A stretch of DNA of 64,000 bases from Heterohyrax brucei (Eukaryota; Chordata; Mammalia; Hyracoidea; Procaviidae), in assembly GCA_028571685.1 (NCBI GenBank), contig CM053143.1, forward strand, positions 194,501,829 to 194,565,828, in the 5' to 3' direction. Each line of letters opens with the position of its first letter. The stretch's first letter is position 1. The notes under the pieces are model-generated. The model ran no database searches and was not told the DNA's origin. It saw only the letters and a program-made list of their open reading frames with translations. Below, one piece after another: positions 21,090-32,689 of this stretch. Both the position numbers and the translations under genes were made by a program.

Positions 21090-21392
21090 TGCAAAGTAGT
21101 CTTAGAGGAAATACCACCAGAATGCTCCTTAGAAGCCAGGATGCGAGATTCTGCTCACTTGGCACACGTGGTGGGGACAGACCAGTCATTAGAAAAGGGC
21201 GTCACACTTGGTACAGCAGAGGGTCAGCCGAGGCCAAGGAGCACCCTCCAGGAGAAAGCCTGACACAACAGCCACAATGAGGGGCTCAGACACACGGGTG
21301 ACGGGAAAGATGACACAGGGCAGGCCGACAGGATGCTCTGCACAGAGGTCGGAGGGAGACGGAGGCTGCTTCGTGGCAACAAACAGCAGAGG
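21090..21392 (+). mobile_element. RTE 3' tail, sense
   Basis: 'gtagtcttagaggaaatac', 'cagaatgctccttagaagc' and 'cacttggtacagcagaggg' follow the RTE C-terminal order. It ends directly in the tandem array beginning at 21393. Confidence 0.85.
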
Positions 21393-21632
21393 TAACTGAT
21401 ACAGTTAAAGGTTCACCGATATAAGCAGGGGTAATCGTTACAGTTACAAGTTAACTGACACAGTCACAGGTAGCTGATACAGTGGGAGGTAACAGACCCA
21501 ACCACAGGTAACAGTTACCGGTTAACTGATACAACCACAGGTAACTGATACAGGTTAACTGATACAACCACAAGTAACTGACACGGTTACAGGTTAACTG
21601 ATACAGCCACAGGTAACTGATACCAGTCCTCC
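21393..21632. repeat. Minisatellite of about 20-bp units (GGTAACTGATACAG-type)
   Basis: Roughly a dozen imperfect units alternating between ggtaactgatacag and ggttaactgatacaaccaca. It begins exactly where the RTE tail ends, so it may have grown from the RTE's terminal repeat. Confidence 0.9.
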
Positions 21633-21748
21633 TTGCTACCCCAGGAGGCAGACACTGCCAGGAGCCACCCGTGTTGTCTAGGGCAGGAGCATCGGCTCAG
21701 GAGCCCGAGGCCCCGCCCACCCCGCAGCCGCCGCCTTCCCCAGCGCTC

Positions 21749-21834
21749 GGCTCTGACCCAGGTGGCCCCCGGCTCTGACCCAGGTGGCCCCCGGCTCTGA
21801 CCCAGGCGCCCCCCGGCTCTGACCCAGGCATCCT
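21749..21834. repeat. 22-bp minisatellite, four units
   Basis: ggctctgacccaggtggccc-type units begin at 21749, 21771, 21793 and 21815 with almost no divergence in the first two. Unit length is not a multiple of three, which argues against a protein repeat. Confidence 0.9.
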
Positions 21835-22400
21835 CCGTGGGCTGGTCTTCACTCATTCCTCACCTGCCAGGAGTCCCCGTGCTCGACCTTTCTCTCCACA
21901 GCTTCACTCAGTTCCCAGCTGGCCTGGGGGGCGTCCCATCTCATCCTCTCCCCCAAGACACAGGCAGACCAGTGGAGCCAGGGTATGCCTCTACAAACGG
22001 GGTGTCTCTCCCTGTGACGATGTGGCAGCCACCCAGGCAGGCGCAGATGGGGGAGCACCGTCATCTTCTCCCCGATCTCTGTCTCTAGGCTTCCTGGAGC
22101 TACAGCAGGATTTTCACTAAGAGGTCCCCTCACAGGGGGCCATGTGGAAGCCCACTTTGCGGAAATACACACTGAATCAGCCACTGCATCTGTGTGCTTC
22201 CTCCACAAGTCCGCTTGTCCTGTGGGCCCACAGGAATGATGGGACATGACCTGCTACCGAGTGTTCCGGGAGGTGTTTATTTTCTGCTTCGTATTTTTAC
22301 ATGTTGCTGATATTTCTACACAGTAAACATGGTACTTCTGCAATCAGAAATCAAGAATTGGCTTCATAGTGAGAGGAGAGGCCGGATTGCCTGTGGGCGC
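21835..22400. other. Single-copy interval, nothing recognised
   Basis: GC-rich left part and AT-richer right part; only short overlapping frames (at most 132 residues on minus) with no motif. Confidence 0.4.
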
Positions 22401-22401
22401 C

Positions 22402-22896
22402 TGTCTAAGTCATCTGGCGCTGCTGTAAAAGAAATACCCCAAGGTGGTGGCTTCCACAAAAGGAGTTTATTCTCTCACAGTCCAGTAGGATTTAAGTCCA
22501 GAGTCAAGGTCCAGCTCCAGGCAAGGCTTTTCCTCTCCGTCTCTTCTGGGAAAGGGGTCTTGTCATCAGTCTTTGCCTGATCTAGGAGCTTCTCGGCTCA
22601 CAGACTTTGGGTCCGAAAGATGTGCTCCGCTCTTGGCTCTTTTTCGCTTGTTGGTAGTGAGGCCCTTCTCCTCTCTTATATCTCAGAAGAGATTGTCTCA
22701 AGAGACACCGTAGATGGAGTCCTGTCTCGTGAACAAAACTACCCCTCGGCCTGCCTTATTAATGTCACAGAGGGTAGCATTTACTCCATGCAGGATAATC
22801 ACATCAGATCACCAAACGGGGGACAGCCACATGATACTGGGAGTCACAGTCTAGGCAAGTTGACAGATTTCAAGGAACACGATTCAATCTGTGACA
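22402..22896 (-). mobile_element. MaLR-like solo LTR, antisense
   Basis: Begins 'tgtctaagtcatctggcgc' and ends 'attcaatctgtgaca', so both family ends are present. The flanks gcgcc (22397-22401) and gtgct (22897-22901) differ only by two C-to-T changes and are a plausible target duplication. Confidence 0.88.
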
Positions 22897-23389
22897 GTGC
22901 TCCAGCTGGAGCTGCAGCCCCCTGATCAGGGTCTCCATGGGTCAGATTTGGGGCACTGCACCCCAACCTTAAACCACACATCATCAAGGCCACGCCAACT
23001 TGAGGCGACATCCATGTGTCCAAGTGGCACTGGGCTTCTAGGGATTTCAGCTGTTTGTGAACACGTGACCAGGACTGTCTCTCAAAGACTCGAATCTTGA
23101 GTCTTTCAGTTAGCAGCAACCGCATCCACGAGCTCACCCCCAGGAACTGCCAAGTGGACCGAGGGGCAAGAACGAGTCCCAGGAAGGGGCTGGGAAGCCT
23201 TCTGGGCTGCAGGACGCGGCTGCGGAGCTCGTCCGTCTCAGGATCAGGGTGCCCACCGCCCCTTCTCTCACCGCCCCTCCTGGTTCACGTGGACGGCCAG
23301 CTGGGACCAGCTCACTACACTGACCGGTGGAGACTGTTCTCCCTCTTCACATTGTTCTCTGATCACAGCCGTGGTCACCAGACTGGGTC

Positions 23390-23590
23390 ACTGCAAACAA
23401 ACAAAACCAGATGGCACCGAGCCAGCTCTGACTCACGGCATCCCCTGCGTGTTGGAGCGGAACTGCGCTCCAGAGAGTTTCCAGTGGCTGTTTTGGGGGA
23501 AGTGGATCACCCGTCCTTTCTTCCAAAGCACCTCTGGGTGGACTCACACCTCCAGCCTTTCACTTCGCAGCTGAGGGCTTAGCCACGTGC
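23390..23590 (-). mobile_element. AfroSINE, antisense, diverged
   Basis: A-rich left edge 'caaacaaacaaaaccagat', 'gagccagctctgactcacg', then 'cacttcgcagctgagggct' match a reversed AfroSINE. Confidence 0.75.
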
Positions 23591-23734
23591 ACCCCAGGGA
23601 CCCCAGCTCAGGGAGAGGAAAGGCACAGGGAAGAGCCCAGCAGTCCAAGAGCTCAGTGCTGGCCACCTCCGCAGTACGGTGGCCTGAGCGGGTGCCTGCA
23701 TGTCCCAGCCTTGGCTTCCTTGGCCAGCAGGCGA

Positions 23735-23900
23735 GAGAAAGCCTGGTAGAGCAGTGGGTGAGACTCCCCTGCTCCGCAGAAGGTCCATGGTTCAAACCTG
23801 CTGAGCAGCCCCATAGCAGAACAGCCAGGTGACCTGCTCCTGTACCGGTCACAGCCTAGGAAACTCCGTGGGGCCGGGGATCACAGGCAACGCGACGTGT
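23735..23900 (+). mobile_element. AfroSINE, sense, truncated
   Basis: 'gcctggtagagcagtgggt', 'ggttcaaacctgctgagca' and 'cctaggaaactccgtgggg' are the head and middle; the tail is lost. Confidence 0.65.
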
Positions 23901-26380
23901 GATTAAAACAGAGTGAGGGGTCTCCTCACTCCTGGAGGCCTGCAGAGCGTCGGGTGTCGTGATGCCCTGCAGATGGCGGGGGTCCGTGATGCCCTGCAGA
24001 GATACCCAGGACTGACTTATGGAATGCCTCAACCTGGTAGCAGCCTCTGTGGTCCCTTGCCTTCATGTCCAGGCATGTCCGCTAGAGCGTGTGGCCACCC
24101 CTCTGAGCCCATGAATGCCCTGATTCCTGGCTAACCTCGTCTCCTCTGGCCACACTGAGAGGCCGGCATTATTGCTTAGAGAAACTGTACAGTACCTCTC
24201 AAGGCTTTGTCTCTGCCTCCGAGCCAAGTTAACAAAATAAAAACCAAAATAGAAACGCGCACACAGCTGGTGAGAGAGAGGGCCGGGTTGCTGGGGCTCT
24301 CAGGCGCCCAGGCCTGGGACGTAGCTCAGCCGAGGGCTGCCTTTCAGTTGTGTGTAATTACAGGCAGGCTGCTTCTCAGCTCAGCTCTAGGGGGAGCACA
24401 GAGGGAGCACCCTATCTGTATTTGCTTCTGCCCACTGGCTAAGTGGGTACTTACTCTCCCTGCCAAGACAAAGGGCCCTGACGGGGTGCCTGATCCAACC
24501 TCCTGTGACGATGGGGAAACTGACAGGCCCAGGGTCCCAACAGGGAGGGAGTATCTCTGGATAACAGGAGAGGGTGCTGGTTCCAGGAGCCTAGCAGAGC
24601 GGCTCCCTGCAGGCCAGTAGAAGCGACCCGTGCTCACCCCCCAGCAGGCACTCAAACGGGGTCAGCTCAGCACAGGAACCCCGGATCACCTGTCAGGAGG
24701 AGGGATCCCCTAGGACTCCCGTGAGGCAGAGCCCAGACAAGTCAGGAGGCTTGCAGCAAGTCACCCCAAGGTGGCAGGAAGGGCTTAGAGACTCCAAAAA
24801 ACATAAACTGATCACAGAGGGTATCTCCCCGGTCTGTGGCCTTGCCAGCCCTCCCCCAGACCCCATCCTTTCTTCTCTCTCTTTCTGTCTGTCTAGCTCT
24901 CTCCCCCGCAACACCACCTGCTTGCAGTGCTAACTGAGCAGTTAGCAGAAGGCCCCCCACTTCACCAGCCTGGGTGGATTGTCTGACCCGTGAGGAGGAC
25001 CAGATGGGGCATAGGAGCCCAGCTATTGAAACCCACCTCTGGGCACAAAGGGCTTCTCCATCTTCACCAACCAAACCCAACCACAAGCCGCTTTACACAG
25101 CGGGGACCCTGTGCACTTCAGGCCCTGTCCCTTCCTGGGAACTGACAGTCCAGCTGGTCAGGAAGCCCCGCATGCATACAAGGAGACACCCTCAGAAAGG
25201 TGGAGAGGAAGGAAGCCTGGAGGGAAGGGCAGCAGTCAGGGAGGACTTCCTGGAGGCAGCACTGTGTGGGCACAAATTCTCCAAGGGCATGGGAAGAGTG
25301 GAGAACATGGTCATCACAGACAGCACAGGAGAAGGGCAGAGGGGCTGCCAGCATAGTGGGCCTGGGTCCTGCAGCCCCTGACTCTGGGGTCCCACTTGTG
25401 CCCATCCTTGTGTTGTGTACCCCCACCTGCAGCGGGTGCACCCTGCTCTCCACCCCCATTGCTACCCTGAGGCCATGCTGACTGCGTGACTTAATTTCTC
25501 GAATGGCTGAATCGATAGCTCATTACAGCTGCTTGTGATTCTGGAGTCCAGAGCCAGCCTACCGTGGCGATTTGTGTGACGAGAGGCTGCAGCCAGGAGG
25601 GGCTCAGCGCCTGGGGCCCGGGTGCCCGCTGACGAGGGGAGATCAGGAGGATGGGAGACTCGCCCCTGCAGCCCACCTGCCCCTGCAGGATCCTGGGATG
25701 GCCGTTTTTCCCACCCAGGAAGGCCTCTGTGGTACAAGCTGTGGGCTGCCTGCAGGGCCAGAGTACCTGGCAGGCACTGCCCATCCCAACTCCATGTAAG
25801 ACAAACTTGAATCCAGCTTGGCAGGACAGCTTAGACAGACGTCACCGCAGTCACAGCCCTGTCCAAGCCTACTCTGGCACCATGCTCACTCGGTGACCCA
25901 CTGCCCTGAAGCCAAGAGCTCTTAGGGGAGGCTCCCCAGCCCAGAGCATGAAGGGGTGTCCAGGGAAGAGATACTCCAGGGAGGGAAACCAGAGAATGCC
26001 GAGAGGTCTCACCATGGACAGCTGAGTGTGCTTCTCCCATCCTGGCCCCCCCCAAGGACCTTCAGGAGAAGGAACCCGTAGGCCTGAGGGGTCTTGCTCC
26101 CAGATGGTGGTGGGCAGAGCTGAGTGGGCAGCTCAGTAGCTCCCGCAGCAGGCACACAGCAGGACTGTGGTCTCCTACTCATCTGCCCCTTCCTTCCAGG
26201 AGTCAGGGGTCCAAGCGGGGTCGGGTGGCTGGTGAGGAGGAGCATGGAGACAGAACAGAGCTGGCTTTGGAAGGGAGGGTCCCACAGGGAGTTCTGGCCT
26301 GCTGGCTGCTTTTAGAGGGGGTCACCTGGGTGAACAGCGCCCTGGCTCTGTCCCCTCAGCAGCCAAAGGAAGCTGCACTC
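23901..26380. other. Single-copy GC-rich interval
   Basis: No gene identified. Open frames up to 137 residues overlap on both strands and have no domain signature. A MIR-like antisense core ('gacgatggggaaactgaca') lies near 24506. The stretch 25480-25575 is an AT-rich island discussed in the findings. Confidence 0.45.
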
Positions 26381-26450
26381 ACCAGCCCATTTTACAGACG
26401 GAGAAGTGGAGGGACAGACATAAAACAACACGCCCAGGTTTCGAAGACAG
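26380..26450 (-). repeat. MIR fragment, antisense
   Basis: 'cccattttacagacggaga' followed by 'aacacgcccaggtt' is the reversed MIR core. Confidence 0.6.
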
Positions 26451-26837
26451 AAGAGTAAAGCCCATGGTAGACCCAGCCCCCTGACTGCCAAGGCTGTGTG
26501 CCAGGAAGTATCACCCTGGAATCACGTTCTGGGGGTGTTTTCTCTTTGCTCTCAGTTCTAAGCCCTGTTCCGTAGTTGTCTGACATCCTGAGAGCACAGA
26601 TTATCTCAGGTTCAGTAGGCAGTGACACTCTTTCACTTTTCAGCCCTCAGAGTCCAGAGGGAGGCCTGGGAGGGTGTTGTGGGTGCCGGGCTGAGCGCAT
26701 GCTCCAAGCACCATGGACTGTGCTCGTCATGTGTTCCTCTGTCCACACTGCTACAGACTGAGCCGTGTTCCCCAAAGGGACATGCTAAAGTCCTGATTCC
26801 AACATGGGTGAATATAGCTCTGTTTGGAATGTAGCTC

Positions 26838-27090
26838 TACAAGGATGGGTGTGATCCAGGTCAGCTCTGTCCCAGGGAGGGGTCTGTGACAGTGGACACG
26901 TCCTGTGTGATGATGGGCTTATCCTGGAGGTCGGCTGTGTCCCAGGGAGGTGTCTGTGGCAGTGGACATATTCTGCATGACGGTGTGCACAATCCATGGA
27001 GGCAGCTCTGTCCCGCGGAGCGTGTACAATGATGGGCTCATTCCTGGCTACGGTGGGGGTGATCCAGGAGGACAGCTCTGTTGCAAGAGC
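26838..27090. repeat. 70-bp tandem repeat, about 3.5 units
   Basis: The motif 'cagctctgtcccagggagg' or variants recurs at about 26861, 26931, 27001 and 27071, exactly 70 bp apart, with intervening 'agtggaca' and 'gatgggct' also repeated. Divergence between units is substantial. Confidence 0.85.
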
Positions 27091-27114
27091 CCCCCTCCCT
27101 CCCCGTCTGTCACA

Positions 27115-27260
27115 GCTGTGAGCCAGGTACCCACCTCACTCACTGTTATCATTCCCATTTTACAGAGGAGGAAACCGAGGCTCAGGAGGCCAGACAGCCT
27201 GCCCACCACCTCGGGGTGGGGGAGGACTGAAATCGCCAGCCTGTGCCACTACCCTCCAGC
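27115..27260 (-). repeat. MIR SINE, antisense
   Basis: 'attcccattttacagagga' and 'ggaaaccgaggctcaggag' are a clear reversed MIR core. Confidence 0.8.
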
Positions 27261-28284
27261 CCAGACGCACTGTGCCAGTCTGTCCCCGCCCTGATCGGGC
27301 AGCTGATGGTGGCACATTGTTCAGGGGAGGCAACATCCTGTTTCATTTCCTCCCCATTGTTCCCAAGACACAGCCCCTGCTGGCCTTCAGGAGACTCCCT
27401 CCCTATCGCCTCACTGGGGTTCTGGAGATTAAAACCAGCAGCAGCTGTGCTGAAAGACAGGATGGGGACACTTCTTTTGACGAGGCCAGTGTCTGAGAGC
27501 AGCAGGGACTGCGGCTGGGGACCAGCAAGGTGGGGGACGTCCCAAGAGAATGGACCTCCCAGTCCAGGCCACAGGGAAATCCTCCCCAACCTCTATGGCT
27601 GCACCCTGGTCCACCTGCAGAGCTGACCAGTTGGGCCTGAGTCCAGCTTGTCCACTGGAGCCAGGCTGGGCCAAGAATCTAGCCACATGGGCACCTGAGT
27701 GCTGGAAACTGGGGATCCCAGCAGTCCAGCCCCTTTGTTCACGCTGGCAAGGTCATCTGGGGTTCACCAACCTCCGGCCAGTGACTTGTGAAAGGGGTTA
27801 CAGGGATAAATCCTACTCAGTCCAGACAGATGTGGCAGTCCCTTCCCCTCTGCCTGACCAAGACATGGAGGGGTGGCTGCAGGGTCTCTGTAGAAATGCT
27901 ACTTTCCTCCTTAAAAAGGTTCAGGAAAAGACGATCGTGCCATCCAGTGCAATGGCAACCACCTTGCAGCCATGAAGGGGACCCGCCTGAGTCCAGAGCT
28001 TATGTGCTGAGGATGCAGAGTAGAGACACAGGGAGCATCTGGGCCCCTGGGACCTTTCTGAGCCCCCGACTCCATCAGCTGTGCAGCCAGCCCAGCTCAG
28101 ACCTTTGTGTTCCAAGAGACCAGACCTGGTCCCTATGCCACACACCATTTCAACAGGTGTTTTCTATTATTCTGGTACCCTCAGTGTCCATGTCTGTATA
28201 TAGCCCACCAGCAGTGATTCTTCTCAAATAAAATAAAACCAAGGACTTCCTTAGCTGGTAGTGACGAGAGATTCTATATCTTAC
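27261..28284. other. Single-copy interval, no gene recognised
   Basis: Overlapping frames up to 147 residues lack motifs and cross strands. An A-rich element 'caaataaaataaaacc' lies near 28227 just before the simple repeat. Confidence 0.4.
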
Positions 28285-28339
28285 CTGTCTACTGTCTGTC
28301 CATCCACCCACCCGTCCACCCACCCATCAACCCATCCTC

Positions 28340-28371
<32 letters not shown>

Positions 28372-28440
28372 CCATCCTTCCATCCGTCCTGCCACTCACA
28401 CTGTCACCCATCCACCCACCCATGCATCACCAATCACCCC
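28285..28440. repeat. (CCAT/CCAC)n simple repeat
   Basis: Imperfect tetranucleotide array of catccatc and cacccacc units; its translation gives a THPSIHPS-type artefact. Confidence 0.95.
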
Positions 28441-28489
28441 GTCTCTCTATTACTTTGAATGTAGAGTAGATAAAGCGAAAGGGACACAT

Positions 28490-30421
28490 GATAAAGCAAA
28501 ATTACTGAACAGAAGATTTCCAAGGACGTGTGAGAAGACAGAGTCGTGTATTATAATGAAATGTACAAAGGTCTGGAGTTAGAAAACCAAAAGGGATTTT
28601 GGTTTTGCATTTCTCAAGCTGAAAGAACTGAAGACAAAATTCAAGCCTCAAGTTGCAGTACCGAAGGATTCAACAGGGAAAACATTGAACAGAGTGGGAA
28701 GCATCAAGAGAAGATGGAGGGAATACAGAGTCATCATACCAGAAAGATCTGGTTAATATTCAGCCACTTCGGGAAGCAGGGTGTGGTGAGGAACTGACGA
28801 TACTGATGGAGAAGCCCTCGCTACACGCGAGTGAACGACGGTCTGCCGACCAAACGCTTCAACACACAGACGCAGCTCCGGAAGCACTTCCCCATCTACG
28901 CCAAGGAGTTCAGAAGACAGCTTCCTGTCCAGCCTGCCAGAAGAGATCCACGTTTGTACTCACTCCAGAGAAAGGTGCTCCAACAGAATGTAGCAATTAT
29001 CAAACAACCTTATGAATGCTACACACAGCAAAATTTTGTGGAAGATCACGCCAAAGCTATTGCAGCTGTACGCCACCAGGGAGCTGTCAGAAATTCCAAC
29101 TGTATTCAGAAGAGGATGTGGAACCCGTGTTATCACTGCTGATGTCGGGGGGCCTTGGCTGAAAGCAGAGAAGACCAGAAAGCTGTTGACCTGTGATTCA
29201 TTGACTACGCAGAGTCATTCAGCTGTGTGAACCGTGACAGATTAACAGATAATATTGTAAAGAATGAGAACCCCAGAATACTTCATCGTACTTGTGAAGA
29301 ACCTGTACACAAACCAAGAGGCAGTCATGCAACAGAACAAGGGGACACCGTGAGGCTTAAAGTCAGGAAAGGTGTGCATCAAGGTTGTGTCCTTTTACCA
29401 CACTTCTTCAGCTTGTGCAGACCTGGGGGACGGTGGTTAAGAGACCAGCTGCTGACCAGTTCAAATCCATCCTTTGCTCCTTGGAAACCCAGTGGGACAG
29501 TCCTAGTCTGTCCCATAGGCTTCCTGTGAGTCTGCATGGACTCAATGACACTAAGTTTTTTATTATTATTATTTAAACTCTATGTCAAGCAAATAATCTG
29601 AGAAATTGGACTGTATGAAGAATGCAGCATCAGGATTAGAGGAAGACTCATTAATAACTTGTGCTATGCCGATGAGATACCCTGCTTGCTGAAAGTGAAG
29701 AGGATTTGAAGGACTTACTGATGAAGATCAATGATACAGCCTTCAGCATCGATTGCACCTCAACAGAAAGAAAACAAAAGTCCCCACAACTGGACCAGCA
29801 ACCAACATCACGATAGATGGAGAAACAACCGAGGCTGTCGAGGGTTTCCTTTCACTTGGACCCGCAATCAGCCCCCACAGGAGCCACTGTCAGGAAATCA
29901 GATGATGTACTGCGCTGGGCAAATTCGCTGCAAAAGACCTCTCTAAAGTGCTCAAAAGCAAAGCTGTCATTTTGAGGACCAAGGTGCACCTGACCCAAGC
30001 TGGGGTACCTTTAGTCACTTCGTATGTATGGGAAAGCTCGATAATGAATAAGGAAGACAAAGAATTGACTCTCTTGAATTACAGTGTTGGAGACGAGTGT
30101 TGAATGTCTCATGGACCGCCCGAAGAACAGACAGATCCGTCTTGGAAGAAGGACAGCCGGAAGGTTCCTCACAATCAAGGATGGTGAAACCACGTCTCAC
30201 AACTTCGGACATGCTACCGGGAGGGACCGGTCTCCGGAGAAGGACATCATGTGTGGTAGACGGTCAGCAAAAGGAGGAGGACCTTCACGGAGGTGAACTC
30301 ACACAGCGGCCGCATCACAGGGCTCAAGCATAACAGAGGCTGTGAGCCTGTTGCAGGACCGGGCAGTGCTCGCCTCTGCTGTACGCGGGGTTGCTGGGAG
30401 TCGGAAGTGGCCTGACAACAC
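28490..30421 (+). mobile_element. RTE/BovB-like LINE, second long sense copy
   Basis: Starts in the region homologous to 16.8 kb ('ctggagttagaaaaccaaa'), passes through a decayed RT ('ggtgtgcatcaaggttgtg', R-x-G-C-x-L-S-P-like region) and ends in the C-terminal block SWTARRTDRSVLEE and tail 'gggagtcggaagtggcctg'. An AfroSINE interrupts it at about 29421-29572. It is more decayed than the 16.5-18.5 kb copy and is followed directly by a MaLR-like provirus. Confidence 0.88.
29421..29572 (+). mobile_element. AfroSINE inside RTE
   Basis: 'cggtggttaagagaccagc', 'ttcaaatccatcctttgct' and 'tgtgagtctgcatggactc' with a T/A-rich 3' end. RTE sequence ending 'cttcttcagcttgt' before it resumes after it at 'ctctatgtcaagcaaataa'. 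Confidence 0.85.
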
Positions 30422-30946
30422 CAGCCATGATTGAATGGTGTCCCCCCAAAAATAGGTGTAGCCACGTGGCTGGGCCGTGATTCCCAGCATCTTGTGACTG
30501 TCCTCCATTTGGTGGTTTTCCTATGCTGTACTTTAAAGGATTAGGGTGGGACCATAAGTCCCTTTATAAGATCACCTCCCTGCTCCACTGTAAAGGGAGT
30601 TTCCCCAGAGTATGGCTTGCCCCACCCTTAGTCCTTTCATCCTGCAAGAGACAAAAGGAGAGAGAAGCAGGCAAAGAACTGGGAACCTCATACCATCAAG
30701 AAAGCAGCACCCGGAGAAGAGCGCGTCCTTCAGACCCGAGGTTCCTGCCCCAAGATGCTCCCTGGATGAAGACTGATGCAGTACCAGACTTTCCTCCAGA
30801 ATTGACAAAGGGTCAAGCCTTCCCCTGGAGCGGACACCCTGAATATGGACTTGTAGCCTACTGGACTGTGTAAGAATAAACCTTCCTGTGTTAAGGCCAT
30901 CCACTCTGTGGTATTTCTGCTAGAGCGGCACTAGCTGACTAAAACA
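30422..30946 (+). repeat. 5' LTR of MaLR-like provirus
   Basis: About 525 bp; ends 'actagctgactaaaaca'. An aataaa lies at about 30873. The first bases are decayed relative to the TGTCATGGATTG start seen in the 3' LTR. Confidence 0.85.
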
Positions 30947-31991
30947 GAATTTGGTTCTATGAGAGTGGGGTGCTGCTCTAGCAAATACCTAAAATATGGA
31001 AGGAACTTTGAAACTGCGAATGGATAGAAGATTCAGAAGGAACGAAGAAGGCGCAGATGGTGAGAAACAACAGAGGACCGGCAGCAGCGGCAGCGGTAGC
31101 AGCAGAACCAGAGGCAGCACTGGAGCTGACCCGTGGAGCGAGAGAGCCGAGTGCCTGGGCAGAGTTTTCCTAGCGGAATGGGGTGCCTCCGGGCCCTTGA
31201 ATCAGTGGAGCTGGCCTTGCTGACCCACAGGGTGAGAGAGCTGAGTGCCTTTGGGCAGGACGCTTTCCAGCAAGAGTGGGGTGCCTCCGGGCCTTTGAAT
31301 CAGTGGAACTACAGAGCTTTGGAGCACTTGCCTGGCAGGGCAGACATGGGCCTGAGGCCCAGGCCATGCGGCCATAGGAAGCAGAAGCTGAAGAGACAAA
31401 CCGTCTTAGAAGCTGAGCAGCCTCAGTCTCAAAAGGTATGGCCATGACCTCAGGAGTTTGAAAGGTGGAACCACGACGTCCTATGTTTGTAGGGGTGGAA
31501 TTGCCACTCATTTGGGCTTAGAGTGCTCCTAAAGCCGATGGGGCAGAGTTTCTGTCCAAGTGGGCCTTGAAGGCAGAGTTGTAGTACGGGGCTGGAAGTC
31601 TCCACTCTGAATCCAGAGAGTGTGGCTGATACCTAGAGTCTGGAGGGCAGGGCCGTTGTGGAAAATGTCTCAGAAAATGTAAGAGAATTTCCAAAGCTTT
31701 GAGGGCTGACGCAATGTGTTCTGCTGACTTACCTGTTGCCTGTTAATGCCGTCTTTCCCTGAAATTTCTGCCGTCTGAAATGGAATGTCTAACCTGTGCC
31801 CGTTCTGCCGCTGGACCTTTGACGGCAGACAGCTTACAGTCTAGGGTTCACAGATGGAAAGGAATTTTTGAATTTTGGACCTGGACCTGATTGAAGACTT
31901 CTATCCTATGGGATGGACATGATTTTGCTATGATGGGATGAATGTGTTACATGTTTCAGTGATGTGATTTTTGGGGAACCAAAGGGTGGGA

Positions 31992-32510
31992 TGTCATGGA
32001 TTGAATTGTGTCCCCCCAGAAATAGGTGTAGCCATGTGACCCTGATGCCCTGTATTCTATGATTGTCCTCATTTTGTGATTTTGGTGTGCTGTATGTTAA
32101 AGCATTAGGGTGGGACTATAAATTCCTTTATAAGATCACCTCCCTGTTCCACTGTAAAGGGAGTTTCCCTGGAGTATGGCTTGCCACACCCTTAATGCTT
32201 TCATCCTACAAGAGATAAAAGGAAAGGGAAGCAGGTAGAGAATTGAGAATCTCACACCATCAGCAAGCAGCACCGGAAGAAGAGTGTGTCCTTCAGACCC
32301 AAGGTTCCTGTGCGAAGATGATCCCTGGACACAGACTGATGTAATACTGAACTTTCCTCCAGAGCTGGCAAAGGGGGAAAACCTTCCCCTGGAGCGGACA
32401 TCCTGAATTTGGACTTGTAGCCTACCAGACTGTGTAAGAATAAGCCTTCCCTTGGGAAAGCCATGCGCTCTGTGATATTGCTGTTAGAGCAGCCCTAGCT
32501 GACTGAAACG
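31992..32510 (+). repeat. 3' LTR of MaLR-like provirus
   Basis: Begins tgtcatggattgaattgtgt and ends 'ctagctgactgaaacg', with the last base changed from the expected CA. Its preceding polypurine tract fixes orientation and start. Confidence 0.85.
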
Positions 32511-32650
32511 CCACCTAAGATCATCTATCATCTACCTGTCGGTCATTTACTGTCTATCTAACTGTAACCTAGCCATGACCTATCATTCACCTGTAATCTA
32601 TTACCTATCTTCAGCTTGTCTATGTGTTATCTATATAGCACCCATGGAAG
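32511..32650. repeat. (CTAT/ATCT)n-like simple repeat
   Basis: Imperfect 'atcatctatcatctacctg' type units between the provirus and the next RTE tail. A similar repeat follows that tail at 33160-33215, so these may be RTE 3' terminal repeats. Confidence 0.7.
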
Positions 32651-32689
32651 CAGCAGCTAAAAAGCCCAATGACACCCCTTTAAGTGTCA

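Larger units (their letters stand above)
30422..32510 (+). mobile_element. MaLR-like two-LTR provirus, non-coding
   Basis: 5' LTR about 30422-30946, interior about 30947-31991, 3' LTR 31992-32510. The LTRs share the order TGATTGAA/TGGATTGAA start, 'tgtccccccaaaaatag' type box, poly-A signal aataa and the 'agctgactaaaaca' end. Right after the 5' LTR, 'gaatttggttctatgagag' and 'tggggtgctgctc' occupy the primer-site region as in MaLR elements, and 'aaagggtggga' at 31981-31991 is a polypurine tract. The 1-kb interior has no gag, pro, pol or env-like frame, so it is non-autonomous. No clean target duplication. Confidence 0.85.

Noticed and set aside
21393..21632. Array of short repeats that might suggest a CRISPR array
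   Set aside because: Units are contiguous, imperfect and lack unique spacers; the context is mammalian.
28285..28440. THPSIHPS-type repeat protein
   Set aside because: Direct translation of a CCAT/CCAC simple repeat.
30946..31991. Possible gag/pol in the provirus interior
   Set aside because: Only short, unrelated frames are present; composition and length fit a non-autonomous MaLR-like interior.
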